Counted from the first letter of the stretch, positions 38,838 through 48,867 are shown. The stretch: DNA of 64,000 nucleotides from Vreelandella titanicae BH1 (GCF_000336575.1 NZ_AOPO01000001.1:955937-1019936), one strand, 5' to 3'. Notes: generated by a model not told the origin, from the sequence alone. A program made the numbers and translations.

Positions 38838-39933
38838 GAAGCCCTCTCTGCCTGTTCAGCCTAACCACATTGCCATTTTGCGCCTCTCCGCCCTAGGAGA
38901 TGTGTGCAATCTCGTGCCCACGGTGCGGGCGTTGCAGCGCCAGTGGCCCGATGCGCGCATTACCTGGATTATCGGTAAGGGGGAGCACAGTCTACTGGCG
39001 GGGCTTTCCGGGGTCGAGTTCGTTGTTTACGACAAGTCGACAGGCATTGCCGGAATGCGCGCGTTATGGCGGCAGCTTGCCGATACGCGCTTCGATGTTT
39101 TGCTACATATGCAGCAGGCCATTCGGGCCAGCGTGCTGTCGCTTGGGCTAAAGGCCGACGTACGCGTGGGCTATGACAAGGCGCGTGCCAAAGATGCTCA
39201 GCACTGGTTCACCCAGCATCAGCTTGCGCCGCACCCCAATGCCCATGTGTTGGAGTCCTTTATGGACTTCGCCCGGGTGCTCGGGGTAGAGGATGACCGC
39301 TTAGCGTGGGATTTACCTGTGCCCGATACGGCACGTAATGAGGCTCAGGTGATCAGCGGTGAGACCTCTTACCTCGTCATTAACCCGTGTAGCAACGTTC
39401 GCCTGCGTAATTTTCGCAACTGGTCGGTAGAGGGCTACGCGAGCGTGATTGAACACGCTTGGGTGCAGCATGGTCTTAAAAGCGTATTGACCGGTGGCGG
39501 CAGTGCTCTGGAGCGTGAAATAGGCGAGCAAATTGAAGCACTCTGTCAGCCAGCCAGTGTCATTAACGCCATCGGCGGCACCTCATTAAAAGGGGTTTTA
39601 GCGCTGATCGATCAAGCCCAAGCGGTGATAGCGCCGGATACCGGCCCTATCCATATGGCCAATGCCATGGGAACGCCGGCATTGGGTCTTTATGCATCGA
39701 CCAATCCCCAGCGTGCCGCACCCTATCTGTGGCGCGATTTTGCTGTCAACGCATACCCTGACGCGGTACGTACTTATCTGCATAAGTCGGTAGACGAGGT
39801 GAGCTGGGGCCAGCGGGTGCGTCACCCAAGCGCCATGATGCTGATTAAAGCAGACGATGTTATCGCTAAACTGGATACACTGCTGGCGCATAACGTCTCT
39901 GTCGCCAGTGCAGGGAGCACTGATGAAGATTGA
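38836..39933 (+). CDS. opsX: GT9 heptosyltransferase I, OpsX type
   Basis: A 365-residue GT9 enzyme that adds the first heptose to Kdo. The N-terminal [33 protein letters not shown] and [21 protein letters not shown] are of the OpsX kind rather than enterobacterial WaaC, and the donor-site segment [16 protein letters not shown] is intact. OpsX of Haemophilus uses phospho-Kdo as acceptor, which fits the adjacent kdkA. The ATG at 38836 is chosen; longer readings into kdkA are artefacts. It overlaps hldE by 11 bp. Confidence 0.82.
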   Translation: MKPSLPVQPNHIAILRLSALGDVCNLVPTVRALQRQWPDARITWIIGKGEHSLLAGLSGVEFVVYDKSTGIAGMRALWRQLADTRFDVLLHMQQAIRASVLSLGLKADVRVGYDKARAKDAQHWFTQHQLAPHPNAHVLESFMDFARVLGVEDDRLAWDLPVPDTARNEAQVISGETSYLVINPCSNVRLRNFRNWSVEGYASVIEHAWVQHGLKSVLTGGGSALEREIGEQIEALCQPASVINAIGGTSLKGVLALIDQAQAVIAPDTGPIHMANAMGTPALGLYASTNPQRAAPYLWRDFAVNAYPDAVRTYLHKSVDEVSWGQRVRHPSAMMLIKADDVIAKLDTLLAHNVSVASAGSTDED

Positions 39934-41353
39934 TTTAACCGCCTTAGAACATGCCCACGTGCTAGTGGTTGGCGATGTCATGCTAGATCGCTATTGGCAT
40001 GGCGGTACCTCGCGTATTTCCCCCGAAGCGCCGGTGCCGGTGGTGCGTGTGGAAGATGTCGAAGACCGCCCAGGCGGAGCGGCCAATGTGGCATTGAATA
40101 TTACTTCCCTAGGCGGTCACGCGGTGCTGGCGGGTGTGATCGGAGACGATGATAACGCGCAGATTCTACAAGCCAGTCTGACCGCTTCAGGTGTAAGTAC
40201 TCACTTTCAACGTAGTGCAGAGATACCCACGATTACCAAGCTGCGTGTGATGAGTCGTAACCAGCAGCTGCTGCGCCTGGATTTCGAGCAGCGCTTGGAC
40301 AGTGTCGATACCACTGAGCTAGTGACTCAGGTAGAAAAGTCGCTCCCCGATTGCGACATAGTAATCCTTTCCGACTACGGTAAAGGCACTCTGAACCAAG
40401 TAGAGAACTTGATAGCCAACGCAAGAGCCCAGGGCAAGCGGGTGCTAATCGACCCGAAAGGGCAGGATTTCAGCAAATATCGTGGGGCGAGTTTAATCAC
40501 CCCCAATCTCACCGAATTTGAAGCCGTGGTTGGCCATTGTGCGTCCGATGCCGAGTTATCCCGACGGGGTGAAGCGCTACGTGCTGAGTTGGAGCTGGAA
40601 GCGTTGCTGATTACTCGCAGCGAAAAAGGCATGACGCTGATTCGTGAAGGGCATGCGCCGCTACACCTACCCACCCGCGCTCAGGAAGTTTTCGATGTAA
40701 CAGGGGCAGGCGATACCGTTATTGGCTTAATGGGGCTAGCGCTAGCGGCAGGCCACGCCTTTCCCGAAGCAATGATGCTGGCTAATTTGGGGGCAGGGTT
40801 GGTAGTGGCCAAACCGGGCACGGCCACGCTCTCTATCGCCGAGCTCTACACTGCCTTACACGGCGATAAGCTGGCCGAGTTTGGGGTGATTGAACCGAAT
40901 GTATTGATCGAGGCGGTGCGTGCTGCCCAGCTACGCGGTGAGCGGGTGGTCATGACCAACGGCTGCTTTGATATTTTGCATGCGGGCCACGTTGCCTACC
41001 TGGAGCAGGCTAAACGCCTGGGCGACCGTTTAATCGTCGCGGTTAACGACGATGCTTCTATTGGTCGCCTCAAAGGGCCCAAGCGGCCGATTAATCCACT
41101 TAACCGGCGCATGCAGGTGTTGGCGGGGTTAGGCGCTGTCGATTGGGTAGTGCCGTTTGGTGACGACACCCCCCAGGCGCTGATCGAAGCGTTGCTACCC
41201 GATATTTTGGTCAAAGGTGGCGACTACCGGCCAGAAGATATCGCCGGGGGCGCGGCGGTTATGGCCAATGGTGGCGAAGTTAAAGTACTGGGCTTTGAAG
41301 ATGGCGTATCGACCTCGGCGATGATTAGTTCGATTCTAGATCGTGAGCGTTAA
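39923..41353 (+). CDS. hldE: Bifunctional heptose 7-phosphate kinase / heptose 1-phosphate adenylyltransferase
   Basis: A 476-residue fusion enzyme of ADP-heptose synthesis. The N-terminal ribokinase domain (about 1-320) shows [10 protein letters not shown] and GAGD at 261-264; the C-terminal nucleotidyltransferase domain (about 340-476) shows TNGCFD at 345-350 with HAGH at 353-356. The length equals E. coli HldE. The ATG at 39923 has CAGGGAG upstream. It follows opsX and overlaps the start region of waaA. Confidence 0.96.
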   Translation: MKIDLTALEHAHVLVVGDVMLDRYWHGGTSRISPEAPVPVVRVEDVEDRPGGAANVALNITSLGGHAVLAGVIGDDDNAQILQASLTASGVSTHFQRSAEIPTITKLRVMSRNQQLLRLDFEQRLDSVDTTELVTQVEKSLPDCDIVILSDYGKGTLNQVENLIANARAQGKRVLIDPKGQDFSKYRGASLITPNLTEFEAVVGHCASDAELSRRGEALRAELELEALLITRSEKGMTLIREGHAPLHLPTRAQEVFDVTGAGDTVIGLMGLALAAGHAFPEAMMLANLGAGLVVAKPGTATLSIAELYTALHGDKLAEFGVIEPNVLIEAVRAAQLRGERVVMTNGCFDILHAGHVAYLEQAKRLGDRLIVAVNDDASIGRLKGPKRPINPLNRRMQVLAGLGAVDWVVPFGDDTPQALIEALLPDILVKGGDYRPEDIAGGAAVMANGGEVKVLGFEDGVSTSAMISSILDRER

Positions 41354-41363
41354 GAAACCTCTG

Positions 41364-42656
41364 ATGTCTTCACCTGTCTGGCCTCGGCTTGCCTACTCAG
41401 CGGCACTGTATGCGCTCTCACCGCTGATTGGCTGGCACATTTGGCGTGAGCAAGTGCCCACTTACTCTCGCCTTCAAAGGCTAGGGTTACGCCTTCAGCC
41501 GCTTCCTCCAGCGCCACGTATTTGGCTGCACTGTGCCTCGGTGGGAGAAGTACGCGCTGCTCGACCGCTGGTTGAGAGGCTACTAGCGGGTTATCCAACG
41601 CATAGCCTGCTGCTCACTACCATGACCGCGACGGGTGCTCAGCAGTCCCAAGCGCTTATTAGCGAGCAAGCCCCAAGCGATCAAGCAAGGCTTACCCATC
41701 GCTTCCTACCGTTGGATTTTCCCGGTGCTGCCAGACGCTTTGTACGCAGCGTTCAGCCCGAACTCGCGATCCTATTTGAAACCGAGCTGTGGCCCAACCT
41801 GATTCACGCCTGCCGCCAGCAGGGTGTGCCGGTGGCAGTTGTGAATGGTCGCCTATCGCCCCGGGCCTTTAAGCGCTACCAGCGCCTGCGCCCGCTCATG
41901 GCCAGCACGCTCGCCGAGATTAGCTGGCTAGCCGCAAAATCACCGGCAGATGCCGAACGCTTTAATGCCCTTGGCTGCAGCACGGATATCACCCTTATAG
42001 TTGGCTCGCTGAAATTTGAGATGGCTAGTCAGAACAGAGCACGGGAAGAGGGTGAGCACTTACTTCAAGAGTGGGGAGAGCGTCCGATTTGGGTGGCGGG
42101 CTCAACCCGAGATGGCGAAGAAACACTGATACTTCAAGCTCATCGCCAGCTACTTAGGCGCTATCCGAGTGCATTGCTGGTGCTGGTGCCCCGTCACCCC
42201 CAGCGCTTTGATGAGGTGGCTAAGCTTTGCCAAACAGAAAGCTGGACACTAAGCCGTCGCAGCCTACAGCAGCCTGCCACAAAGCAAACGCAGGTTTACC
42301 TTGGGGATACGCTTGGTGAACTGGCTATGCTGTATGCGGCGGGCCGTGTGGCCTTTGTGGGGGGCAGCCTAGTGCCATTGGGCGGGCACAATGTGCTTGA
42401 ACCCGCGGCGCTCGGCAGGCCGGTGCTTAGCGGCTCCTCAATTGAGAACTTCGCTGATGTGGCTGAGCCGCTTCAAGCGGCAGGTGCGCTAACTTTAGTC
42501 GATAGTCCGGAGTTCCTGGCAGACACTGTGGCAGGCTATTTTGCTAACCCTGAGCGCGCCCAACAGGCTGGGCGCGCTGGCCGCGCGGTGATTGAGACGC
42601 AAAAAGGCGCACTTGATCGCACCCTGGCAGGATTGGCGTCGTTACTGTCTCGTTAG
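41364..42656 (+). CDS. waaA: Kdo transferase WaaA
   Basis: A 430-residue GT30 enzyme that transfers Kdo to lipid IVA at the inner membrane. It has an N-terminal anchor helix, the IWLHCASVGEVRAARPLV motif with its catalytic glutamate, and GGSLVPLGGHNVLEPAALGRPVL in the donor domain. I use the ATG at 41364; a GTG at 41343, overlapping the hldE stop, is the alternative. With kdkA present the enzyme is expected to add only one Kdo. No clear terminator follows. Confidence 0.94.
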   Translation: MSSPVWPRLAYSAALYALSPLIGWHIWREQVPTYSRLQRLGLRLQPLPPAPRIWLHCASVGEVRAARPLVERLLAGYPTHSLLLTTMTATGAQQSQALISEQAPSDQARLTHRFLPLDFPGAARRFVRSVQPELAILFETELWPNLIHACRQQGVPVAVVNGRLSPRAFKRYQRLRPLMASTLAEISWLAAKSPADAERFNALGCSTDITLIVGSLKFEMASQNRAREEGEHLLQEWGERPIWVAGSTRDGEETLILQAHRQLLRRYPSALLVLVPRHPQRFDEVAKLCQTESWTLSRRSLQQPATKQTQVYLGDTLGELAMLYAAGRVAFVGGSLVPLGGHNVLEPAALGRPVLSGSSIENFADVAEPLQAAGALTLVDSPEFLADTVAGYFANPERAQQAGRAGRAVIETQKGALDRTLAGLASLLSR

Positions 42657-42679
42657 CCAGTGCCTGTAACGAAGAATCC

Positions 42680-43366
42680 TTATTTAAGCGCTATGCGTTC
42701 CACACCATCTTCTTTGCCCAGCAGCAGAACATCGGCGCCGCGGGCGGCAAACAAGCCATTGGTCACCACTCCGACGATAGCGTTGATACGCGCCTCCATG
42801 GCTACCGGGTCTTCGATCATAAATTCAAAGCAGTCGATGATTTGGTTGCCATTATCGGTGACTACCCCCTGGCGATAAACCGGCTCGGCACCAAGCGCTA
42901 CCAGCTCGCGGGCGACATAGGAGCGAGCCATGGGGATGACTTCTACCGGCAGCGGAAAATGACCTAACTGAGGCACGTACTTTGAGCCATCAGCAATGCA
43001 GATAAAGCGTTCGGCACAGGCAGCCACGATTTTCTCGCGGGTAAGCGCAGCACCGCCGCCTTTAATCATATGTAAGTTAGCATTTACTTCGTCCGCACCG
43101 TCGATGTAAAAAGGAACTGTGCCAACGCTATTGAGCTCAAAAACTTCAATGCCCAGTTTCTCAAGGCGCTCGGCACTTGCCTTAGAGCTCGCCACCGCGC
43201 CTTTAAAATGATGGCGCAGGGGCCCCAGGCGATCAATAAACAGGTTAGCCGTGGAGCCGGTGCCAATGCCTAAGATGGTATCCTTTTCCAACTGAGATTT
43301 AATTTCTGCAATGGCGGCGTCCGCCACGGCGGCCTTTAATTCATCCTGGTTCATAGCTTGGTTCAT
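42680..43366 (-). CDS. rpiA: Ribose-5-phosphate isomerase A
   Basis: A 228-residue enzyme of the pentose phosphate pathway. The family motifs [35 protein letters not shown] and [13 protein letters not shown] are intact, with the catalytic glutamate in the last. The ATG at 43366 follows AAGG; an in-frame Met four codons later is possible. It is divergent from ilvA, as in E. coli-related genomes where rpiA and ilvA are neighbours in pseudomonads. Confidence 0.97.
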   Translation of the reverse strand: MNQAMNQDELKAAVADAAIAEIKSQLEKDTILGIGTGSTANLFIDRLGPLRHHFKGAVASSKASAERLEKLGIEVFELNSVGTVPFYIDGADEVNANLHMIKGGGAALTREKIVAACAERFICIADGSKYVPQLGHFPLPVEVIPMARSYVARELVALGAEPVYRQGVVTDNGNQIIDCFEFMIEDPVAMEARINAIVGVVTNGLFAARGADVLLLGKEDGVERIALK

Positions 43367-43529
43367 AAATAGCCTTGTGAGTCAGAGGAGAGTTAGAGAA
43401 AAGAGGTAGTGGCGTTAGTATAACGGCCTAAACGTTGCCTGCCGATGGAAACGCGGCTAGACGCCGCTATACGTAATCTGCTACCAATAAAAGCTTTGTC
43501 CGTTCACGTTCTTCCCTTGGGATACCCGC

Positions 43530-45044
43530 ATGCTCGAAGCAACCGTCAAAAAGATCCTCCAAGCCCGCGTTTATGAAGCCGCTTGTGAGACCCCGATTTC
43601 CCCTGCACCCTTTTTGTCGCGTCGTTTCAACAACCAGATTTTGATTAAGCGCGAAGATCTACAGCCGGTGTTTTCGTTCAAAATCCGTGGCGCTTATAAC
43701 AAAATGGCGCAGCTCACCCAGGATCAAAAAGATAAAGGCGTGATTGCCGCTTCCGCCGGTAACCATGCTCAAGGGCTGGCCATGGCCGCGAAGCTGATGG
43801 GTGTCAAAGCCGTCATTGTGATGCCGCGTATTACCCCCGATATCAAAGTGCAGGCGGTGCGCGCCCGGGGCGCCAAGGTCATCCTCAAAGGGGATGCCTT
43901 CGCTGCTGCAGCCGAGCATGCTCAAGAGCTGATCAAAGAGCACGGTTACACCTATATTCCGCCGTTTGACGATATTGATGTGGTGGCCGGTCAAGGCACC
44001 ATCGGCGTGGAAATTCTGCGCCAACACGCTGGGCGCTTAGACGCCATCTTTGTGCCGGTTGGCGGCGGTGGTTTGATCGCCGGTGTCGCGGCCTATGTGA
44101 AGTACCTCCGCCCGGATATCAAAGTAATCGGTGTCGAAGCCGAAGACAGCGCCTGCCTCAAAGCCGCCTTAGAGGCGGGTGAGCGTGTGGTGCTCGAGCA
44201 AGTGGGTGTATTTGCCGAAGGCGTCGCGGTGGCACAAATTGGCGAGGTGCCGTTTTCGTTGATCAAAGATCTGATTGACGGCGTTATCACCGTCAATACC
44301 GATGAAATGTGTGCAGCGGTGAAAGATATTTTTGAAGATACCCGTGCCGTGGCGGAAACCTCTGGCGCGCTCTCGCTGGCAGGGCTAAAAAAATACGTGC
44401 AGCAGACCGGTGCCGAAGGCGAGACGCTGCTGTGCATTAACTCAGGCGCCAATACCAATTTTGATCGCCTACAGCACATTGCCGAGCGCACGGAACTAGG
44501 CGAGCAGCGTGAAGCGATCCTGGCGGTGACCATTGCCGAGAAACCCGGTAGCTTTAAGAAGTTTTGCCGCACGCTAGGCAAGCGTATGGTGACCGAGTTT
44601 AGCTATCGCTACGCTGACAGCAGTGAAGCGCATATCTATGTAGGCGTGCAGGTTAAGCCCGGCGGTGAAGATCGACAGGCAGTGATCGACAAGCTGCGTG
44701 AGAGTGGCTATCAAGTAGAAGACTTGACTGACAATGAGCTGGCGAAACTGCATATTCGTCACCTAAGTGGTGGCCGCCCCAGCGAACGTTTCGAAGAAGA
44801 GGTATACCGTTTTGAGTTCCCCGAGCGCCCCGGTGCGCTGATGAACTTTTTGACGCAGTTGCCACACGACTGGAACATCTCGCTATTTCATTATCGCAAC
44901 CATGGCGCTGCCTACGGCCGAGTGTTGGTGGGAATGCAAGTCCCAAACGGTGACCGTACTCATGTGGCAGAGTACTTAGATGCCATCGGCTACCGTTACT
45001 GGCGTGAAAGCGATAATCCGGCCTACCGATTATTTATGGCTTAG
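43530..45044 (+). CDS. ilvA: Threonine ammonia-lyase, biosynthetic
   Basis: A 504-residue PLP enzyme that converts threonine to 2-oxobutanoate for isoleucine synthesis. The PLP lysine is in FSFKIRGAYNKM; SAGNHAQG and the glycine-rich GGGGLIAG loop follow. The C-terminal part (about 330-504) holds the two ACT-like regulatory domains that bind isoleucine and valine (EKPGSFKKFC, ERPGALMNFL), so it is the feedback-regulated form, not the catabolic TdcB. The ATG at 43530 has a weak ribosome binding site. No leader peptide was found. Confidence 0.96.
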   Translation: MLEATVKKILQARVYEAACETPISPAPFLSRRFNNQILIKREDLQPVFSFKIRGAYNKMAQLTQDQKDKGVIAASAGNHAQGLAMAAKLMGVKAVIVMPRITPDIKVQAVRARGAKVILKGDAFAAAAEHAQELIKEHGYTYIPPFDDIDVVAGQGTIGVEILRQHAGRLDAIFVPVGGGGLIAGVAAYVKYLRPDIKVIGVEAEDSACLKAALEAGERVVLEQVGVFAEGVAVAQIGEVPFSLIKDLIDGVITVNTDEMCAAVKDIFEDTRAVAETSGALSLAGLKKYVQQTGAEGETLLCINSGANTNFDRLQHIAERTELGEQREAILAVTIAEKPGSFKKFCRTLGKRMVTEFSYRYADSSEAHIYVGVQVKPGGEDRQAVIDKLRESGYQVEDLTDNELAKLHIRHLSGGRPSERFEEEVYRFEFPERPGALMNFLTQLPHDWNISLFHYRNHGAAYGRVLVGMQVPNGDRTHVAEYLDAIGYRYWRESDNPAYRLFMA

Positions 45045-45305
45045 CGCTGCCCTGCGGTAAGCATAAGACGTGCGTAAATAGTTGTGTGTAAGTGGTTGCT
45101 TACCTTTAACGTCAGAGCTGCTAGTAACATAACGTAACTTAATCCTCAGAAATGAGGCTAAAAAAGGTCGCTAAACTAGTTGTCAACGATGGCCTAATAG
45201 CCCTATAGTCGTGAACGAAATTAAGCAAATCTGCCACCCTTTTGAAACCGTAAAGTGTGGTGGATTTAGCACATTCGGCAACGGTAAAGGTGTTGGAGAA
45301 GCGGC

Positions 45306-45404
45306 ATGCGGCGGAAGAAGCCTGATATGGTAATGGCGTTGATGGTGGTATTTGCATTAGGAGTGCTGGCTACCGGCTATGCGCAGGCGTTGTCGGGAAG
45401 CTAA
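45306..45404 (+). CDS. 32-residue single-pass membrane microprotein
   Basis: ATG at 45306 to TAA at 45404. It opens with a basic MRRKKPD, then a hydrophobic stretch of about 20 residues (MVMALMVVFALGVLATGYA), then a short QALSGS tail. The layout suggests a single helix inserted with its basic end in the cytoplasm. GGAGA lies about six bases before the ATG, and an intrinsic terminator follows 33 bp after the stop, which supports a real transcription unit. I recall no named function. The 260 bp before it, after ilvA, shows no other gene. Confidence 0.65.
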   Translation: MRRKKPDMVMALMVVFALGVLATGYAQALSGS

Positions 45405-45436
45405 TTCCCCGCAAGGTGACAGATAGCAGACGAGAG

Positions 45437-45468
45437 GGGCTGATCCTTTATGGGGTCAGCCCTTTTTT
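45437..45468 (+). terminator. Terminator after the microprotein gene
   Basis: A stem GGGCTGATCC / GGGTCAGCCC with one G-U pair and a short loop, then six T. It also overlaps the 3' end of fthC on the other strand. Confidence 0.85.
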
Positions 45469-46104
45469 ATGGCCAGTTTTTAAGGACAGCGATTGCCGGC
45501 GAACGTAGCCTTGGTCACTGACCACCACCTGTAAAGGCACATCCCATGGCTCCACAGGCAGAGAAGCCACCTGTTGGCAGGCATGGGCGACGCCAATCAA
45601 AGTAGGCGATGGGCCGGGGCGGTGCATGAACGCTAAGCTGCGGTCGTAAAATCCACCCCCCATACCCATGCGGTTTGCATTAGCATCAAATCCGACTAGC
45701 GGCACAATCAGCGTATCTAGCGCCCAAGTGGGCAGCCGATTACGCCGCTGGGCACTGAATCTTACGTCAGGCTCCCAAATACCAAAACGGTTTTTTATCA
45801 TTGGGGTGTCAGGACGGTAGGCAACAAACCACAGGCGGTTAGCGCTAAACGGACGTAAAACCGGGAGATAAATATTGACGTTACGCTGACGTAGCCAGGG
45901 AATAAGCGGGGTAGGATCGATTTCGCCGTTGACAGGCAGATAAAGACTTAAGCGCCGTGCGCGGCGTATTTCAGGCAGGGTTTTCAATCGTTGGCACAAG
46001 CGCTGTGCCGCAAGGCGTTGCTCATGCTCAGAAAGGGCTCGGCGTTGGTGACGTAAAGAGCGGCGGAGCGCGCGCTTATCGTCGTCCAGATAGAGGCTTT
46101 CCAT
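45448..46104 (-). CDS. fthC: 5-formyltetrahydrofolate cyclo-ligase
   Basis: A 218-residue enzyme that converts 5-formyl-THF to 5,10-methenyl-THF using ATP. The N-terminal basic helix DDDKRALRRSLRHQRRAL, the SLYLPVNGEIDPTPLI segment and the ATP motif MGMGGGFYDRSL are characteristic. It lies 45 bp after the 6S RNA gene, matching the E. coli ssrS-ygfA arrangement in which the two are co-transcribed. Its last codons overlap the convergent terminator at 45437-45468. Confidence 0.93.
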   Translation of the reverse strand: MESLYLDDDKRALRRSLRHQRRALSEHEQRLAAQRLCQRLKTLPEIRRARRLSLYLPVNGEIDPTPLIPWLRQRNVNIYLPVLRPFSANRLWFVAYRPDTPMIKNRFGIWEPDVRFSAQRRNRLPTWALDTLIVPLVGFDANANRMGMGGGFYDRSLAFMHRPGPSPTLIGVAHACQQVASLPVEPWDVPLQVVVSDQGYVRRQSLSLKTGHKKGLTP

Positions 46105-46149
46105 GCAGATATTCTTTTATCCTCTATATTTTCGCATAGCCTAGACTTT

Positions 46150-46333
46150 GGGTGTTCTCCAGAGTGCCGCTGTCATTCTGGCCCTGAACCTACTGGTTCA
46201 GGTGGGTGGCCGCAGCCAGACCGTCAGGCTTTCCGACGCACGGACATGCACACGGGCCTGGCTAGCATTTGGCCCCCTGGGTATTACGCATAGGCTCGAG
46301 GGACTATAACGACTGGCGTACACCCCAGAGAAC
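46150..46333 (-). ncRNA. ssrS: 6S RNA
   Basis: Between zapA and fthC, the conserved location. Read on the minus strand, the 5' part (GGTTCTCTGGGGTGT) pairs with the 3' part (ACTCTGGAGAACACCC) to close the long hairpin. The element TCCCTCGAGCC near the 5' side of the bubble and the GAACC-TAC-GGTTC type hairpin (GAACCAGTAGGTTC) near the 3' side match the 6S pattern. The RNA mimics an open promoter and holds sigma-70 RNA polymerase. Ends are estimated from the promoter and pairing; about 184 nt, as in E. coli. Confidence 0.85.
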
Positions 46334-46339
46334 CCCGCC

Positions 46340-46367
46340 ATCCTAACAGAGCGACGGCTAATGCCAA
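46340..46367 (-). promoter_or_regulatory. Probable sigma-70 promoter of 6S RNA
   Basis: On the minus strand, TTGGCA (46367-46362), a 16-bp spacer and TAGGAT (46345-46340), placed correctly for a start near 46333. Confidence 0.5.
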
Positions 46368-46426
46368 AGGTCTGGGTTAAACGTTCGCCGAGTCTTTAGA
46401 TCGTTGACAGCGCTTTCAGGTAAAGC

Positions 46427-46726
46427 CTAAGACTGGCGCGTTTTGGATAATGCCCGCTCAAGACGCTCATTTAAACGGTTCAGGCTCTCTTCACCGGCAC
46501 GGTGCTCATCCATGGCTTCAAGAAGTTCGTGGGTGATATTGAGGGCCGCCATGATCGCCACACGCTCACTCCCCAGCACGCTGCTTTGGGCATTGATACC
46601 CTGCATGGCGCGGTCTAAGTAGCGCGCGGCGCGATCAAGTTTGGCTTCTTCGCCCGTGTCGCAGGCAATGATATAGCCGCGCCCTAATAGGGTTATTTCT
46701 TTGGTTGGCCGCTTGGCGTTGCTCAT
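46427..46726 (-). CDS. zapA: Cell division protein ZapA
   Basis: A 99-residue FtsZ-ring stabiliser. The N-terminus has KEITLLGRGYIIACDTGEEAKLDRAARYLD, followed by the MAALNITHELLEA helix and a C-terminal coiled coil. I choose the ATG at 46726 (MSNAKRP) because it matches family length; in-frame upstream codons would add 16 unlikely residues. It lies upstream of 6S RNA and divergent from ygfB. Confidence 0.92.
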   Translation of the reverse strand: MSNAKRPTKEITLLGRGYIIACDTGEEAKLDRAARYLDRAMQGINAQSSVLGSERVAIMAALNITHELLEAMDEHRAGEESLNRLNERLERALSKTRQS

Positions 46727-46907
46727 CAAAGACTCCAGCACGGGCCAGCAAGGGGCCCAATGCGTTAACATCACAGCATAGGAAGATAGGTGTCACTCAC
46801 TATAAGAGAGGCACTTGTGCGCGGTCAACGCGCGGGCGAGTGCATCTCGTACCATTGCCGCCACCCTATCCCCCACACGCCCAGTAAATACGAGGTTATT
46901 AAATACT

Positions 46908-47486
46908 ATGTCATTGATTGATGAGCGTCAGGACTTCTCCGATGTCGCAGATGTCTTTCTTCTCCATGGCAGCATGCAGTCGCCGGCTTTTTTGGATGGC
47001 CGCTTATGTGCGCTGCTGGCGTTACGCGATGTGAATGCAGAGGCTTGGTTGGACGAAGTCTGCCAGAGCCTTGGTGTTGAGCAGCCCCGCGATCAGGCAA
47101 GTGCCGAGCGGCTATTAGGCTGGCGGCGGCAAACCGTGGAGGCGCTTAGCGCCAGCGACCTGGACTATACCCCACTGCTACCCGACGAGCTGTTCTCCCT
47201 GGGCGAGCAGGCGCAGGGTCTTAAAGAGTGGACGCTGGGCTTTATTGAGGTGATCGATGAAGTGGCCGACAACGAGCTGCGCGAGCGTTGGTCTCAGGCG
47301 CTCCGTGAGGCGATTGATGACTTGCAGGCGCTGGGTCGGATAGATACCGATATCGACGACAGCCCCGAAAACGAAAACGATCTGTTTGCGCTTACCGAGC
47401 ATGCCCGCATGGCCGCTATGCTGCTGTATACCGAGCAGCACCCCGGTATGCCGCAAGTCGAGCAAACTGACGCACCCGTTCACTAA
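46908..47486 (+). CDS. YgfB/UPF0149 family protein
   Basis: A 192-residue, very acidic all-helical protein of the YecA/YgfB family. Landmarks are an N-terminal SPAFLDGRLCALLAL, the WTLGFIEVIDEV helix and the EHARMAAMLLYTE end. In Pseudomonas, YgfB modulates AlpA-controlled genes; that role is not implied here. The ATG at 46908 is preferred over an in-frame start further upstream. It is the first gene of ygfB-pepP-ubiH-ubiI, the order found in E. coli. Confidence 0.88.
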   Translation: MSLIDERQDFSDVADVFLLHGSMQSPAFLDGRLCALLALRDVNAEAWLDEVCQSLGVEQPRDQASAERLLGWRRQTVEALSASDLDYTPLLPDELFSLGEQAQGLKEWTLGFIEVIDEVADNELRERWSQALREAIDDLQALGRIDTDIDDSPENENDLFALTEHARMAAMLLYTEQHPGMPQVEQTDAPVH

Positions 47487-47511
47487 TCCCGTTGCCTAGA
47501 TAGGAGCCGCT

Positions 47512-48867
47512 ATGCTGTCCGACCCTGTGTTGCCTACGTTGTTACCTCGCCCCCCTGCGATCAGTATGGGCGAGTACCGCCACCGCCGTGACGCCTTAAT
47601 GGCCCAGCTGCCGGATAACGCAGCGGTGGTGCTCCCCGGTGCCGGACTGATGACCCGCTCCCGGGACAGCGAATTTGCCTTCCGTCAGAACAGCGATTTT
47701 TACTACCTGACAGGCATACGTGAACCGGATGCGCTGCTGTTGCTGCTACCAGGGCGCGCTGAAGGTGAAAGCGTGGTGTTCTGTCAGGATCGAGACCCCA
47801 CCATGGAAGCCTGGACAGGGCGCCGTTTGGGTGCCGAAGGCGTGGTCGCTGAATACGGCATCGATCAGGCGTTTGAAAACGCAGTACGTGATGAACGGCT
47901 GCCTGAATTGTTGGTAGGTCGTGAGCTACTTTATCTGCCGCTAGACAATGCTGAAGCTGTCAGCATGGCTGAAGATGCTTTACATGAAGCCCTGGTCGGG
48001 CTTAGACGCGGTCGGCCACCGCTAAAAGGTTGGCTGGATATCAACCCGTTGGTTCACGCCATGCGGCTAATCAAAAGCGATGCTGAAATTGCCCTGCTCA
48101 GACATGCGGCGCTGATATCTGCCCATGCTCACCGGCGCGCCATGCAGGTGGCGCGCCCAGGGCTGAGCGAATTTCAGCTCCAGGCAGAGTTAGAGCATGA
48201 GTTTGTCTGGCATGGGGCCAGTGGCCCTGCCTACAGTACGATTGTGGGGAGCGGTGCCAACGCCTGCGTACTGCACTATATTGAAAACAGCGCACCGCTG
48301 TGTGAAGACGGCTTGGTGCTGATCGATGCAGGTGCCGAGTTTGAGTTATATGCTGGTGATATCACCCGCACATTCCCGGTGTCCGGGCAGTTCAATGATG
48401 CCCAGCGGGCGCTCTACCAAGTGGTGCTCAACGCCCAGCAGCGCGCTGTGAGTGCCGTCCAGCCGGGTGCCACCCTTGCTGATATCCACCAGGGCGTGGT
48501 GCATGACTTAACTGCCGGGCTGATTGAGCTTGGCCTGCTGGAAGGCGACGTTCAGGCGCGCATCGATGATGAGAGTTATCGACGTTTTTACCTGCACTCA
48601 ACGTCACACTGGTTGGGGCTGGATGTGCACGATGTCGGCACTTACCGGTTGGATGAGCAAACACCTCGGCCACTGGTTGCAGGTATGGTGCTCACCGTGG
48701 AGCCTGGCCTGTATATTCCTAGTGAAGACGATATTCCTGATGCCTATCAGGGGATTGGTATTCGTATTGAGGACAATGTGGTCGTCACTAACGAAGGCCA
48801 TGAAGTACTGACCGCAGACGTGCCTAAACAGGTCGTTGAAATCGAAGCATTGATGGCTAAAAAGTAA
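47512..48867 (+). CDS. pepP: Xaa-Pro aminopeptidase P
   Basis: A 451-residue metallopeptidase that releases N-terminal residues next to proline. The pita-bread domain has the dimetal ligands in LIDAGAEF, GDITRTFP, HSTSHWLGLDVHD, TVEPGLYI and IRIEDNVVV. An N-terminal aminopeptidase-P domain (about 12-140) precedes it. The ATG at 47512 follows TAGGAGCC. It is 25 bp after ygfB and 94 bp before ubiH. Confidence 0.96.
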   Translation: MLSDPVLPTLLPRPPAISMGEYRHRRDALMAQLPDNAAVVLPGAGLMTRSRDSEFAFRQNSDFYYLTGIREPDALLLLLPGRAEGESVVFCQDRDPTMEAWTGRRLGAEGVVAEYGIDQAFENAVRDERLPELLVGRELLYLPLDNAEAVSMAEDALHEALVGLRRGRPPLKGWLDINPLVHAMRLIKSDAEIALLRHAALISAHAHRRAMQVARPGLSEFQLQAELEHEFVWHGASGPAYSTIVGSGANACVLHYIENSAPLCEDGLVLIDAGAEFELYAGDITRTFPVSGQFNDAQRALYQVVLNAQQRAVSAVQPGATLADIHQGVVHDLTAGLIELGLLEGDVQARIDDESYRRFYLHSTSHWLGLDVHDVGTYRLDEQTPRPLVAGMVLTVEPGLYIPSEDDIPDAYQGIGIRIEDNVVVTNEGHEVLTADVPKQVVEIEALMAKK

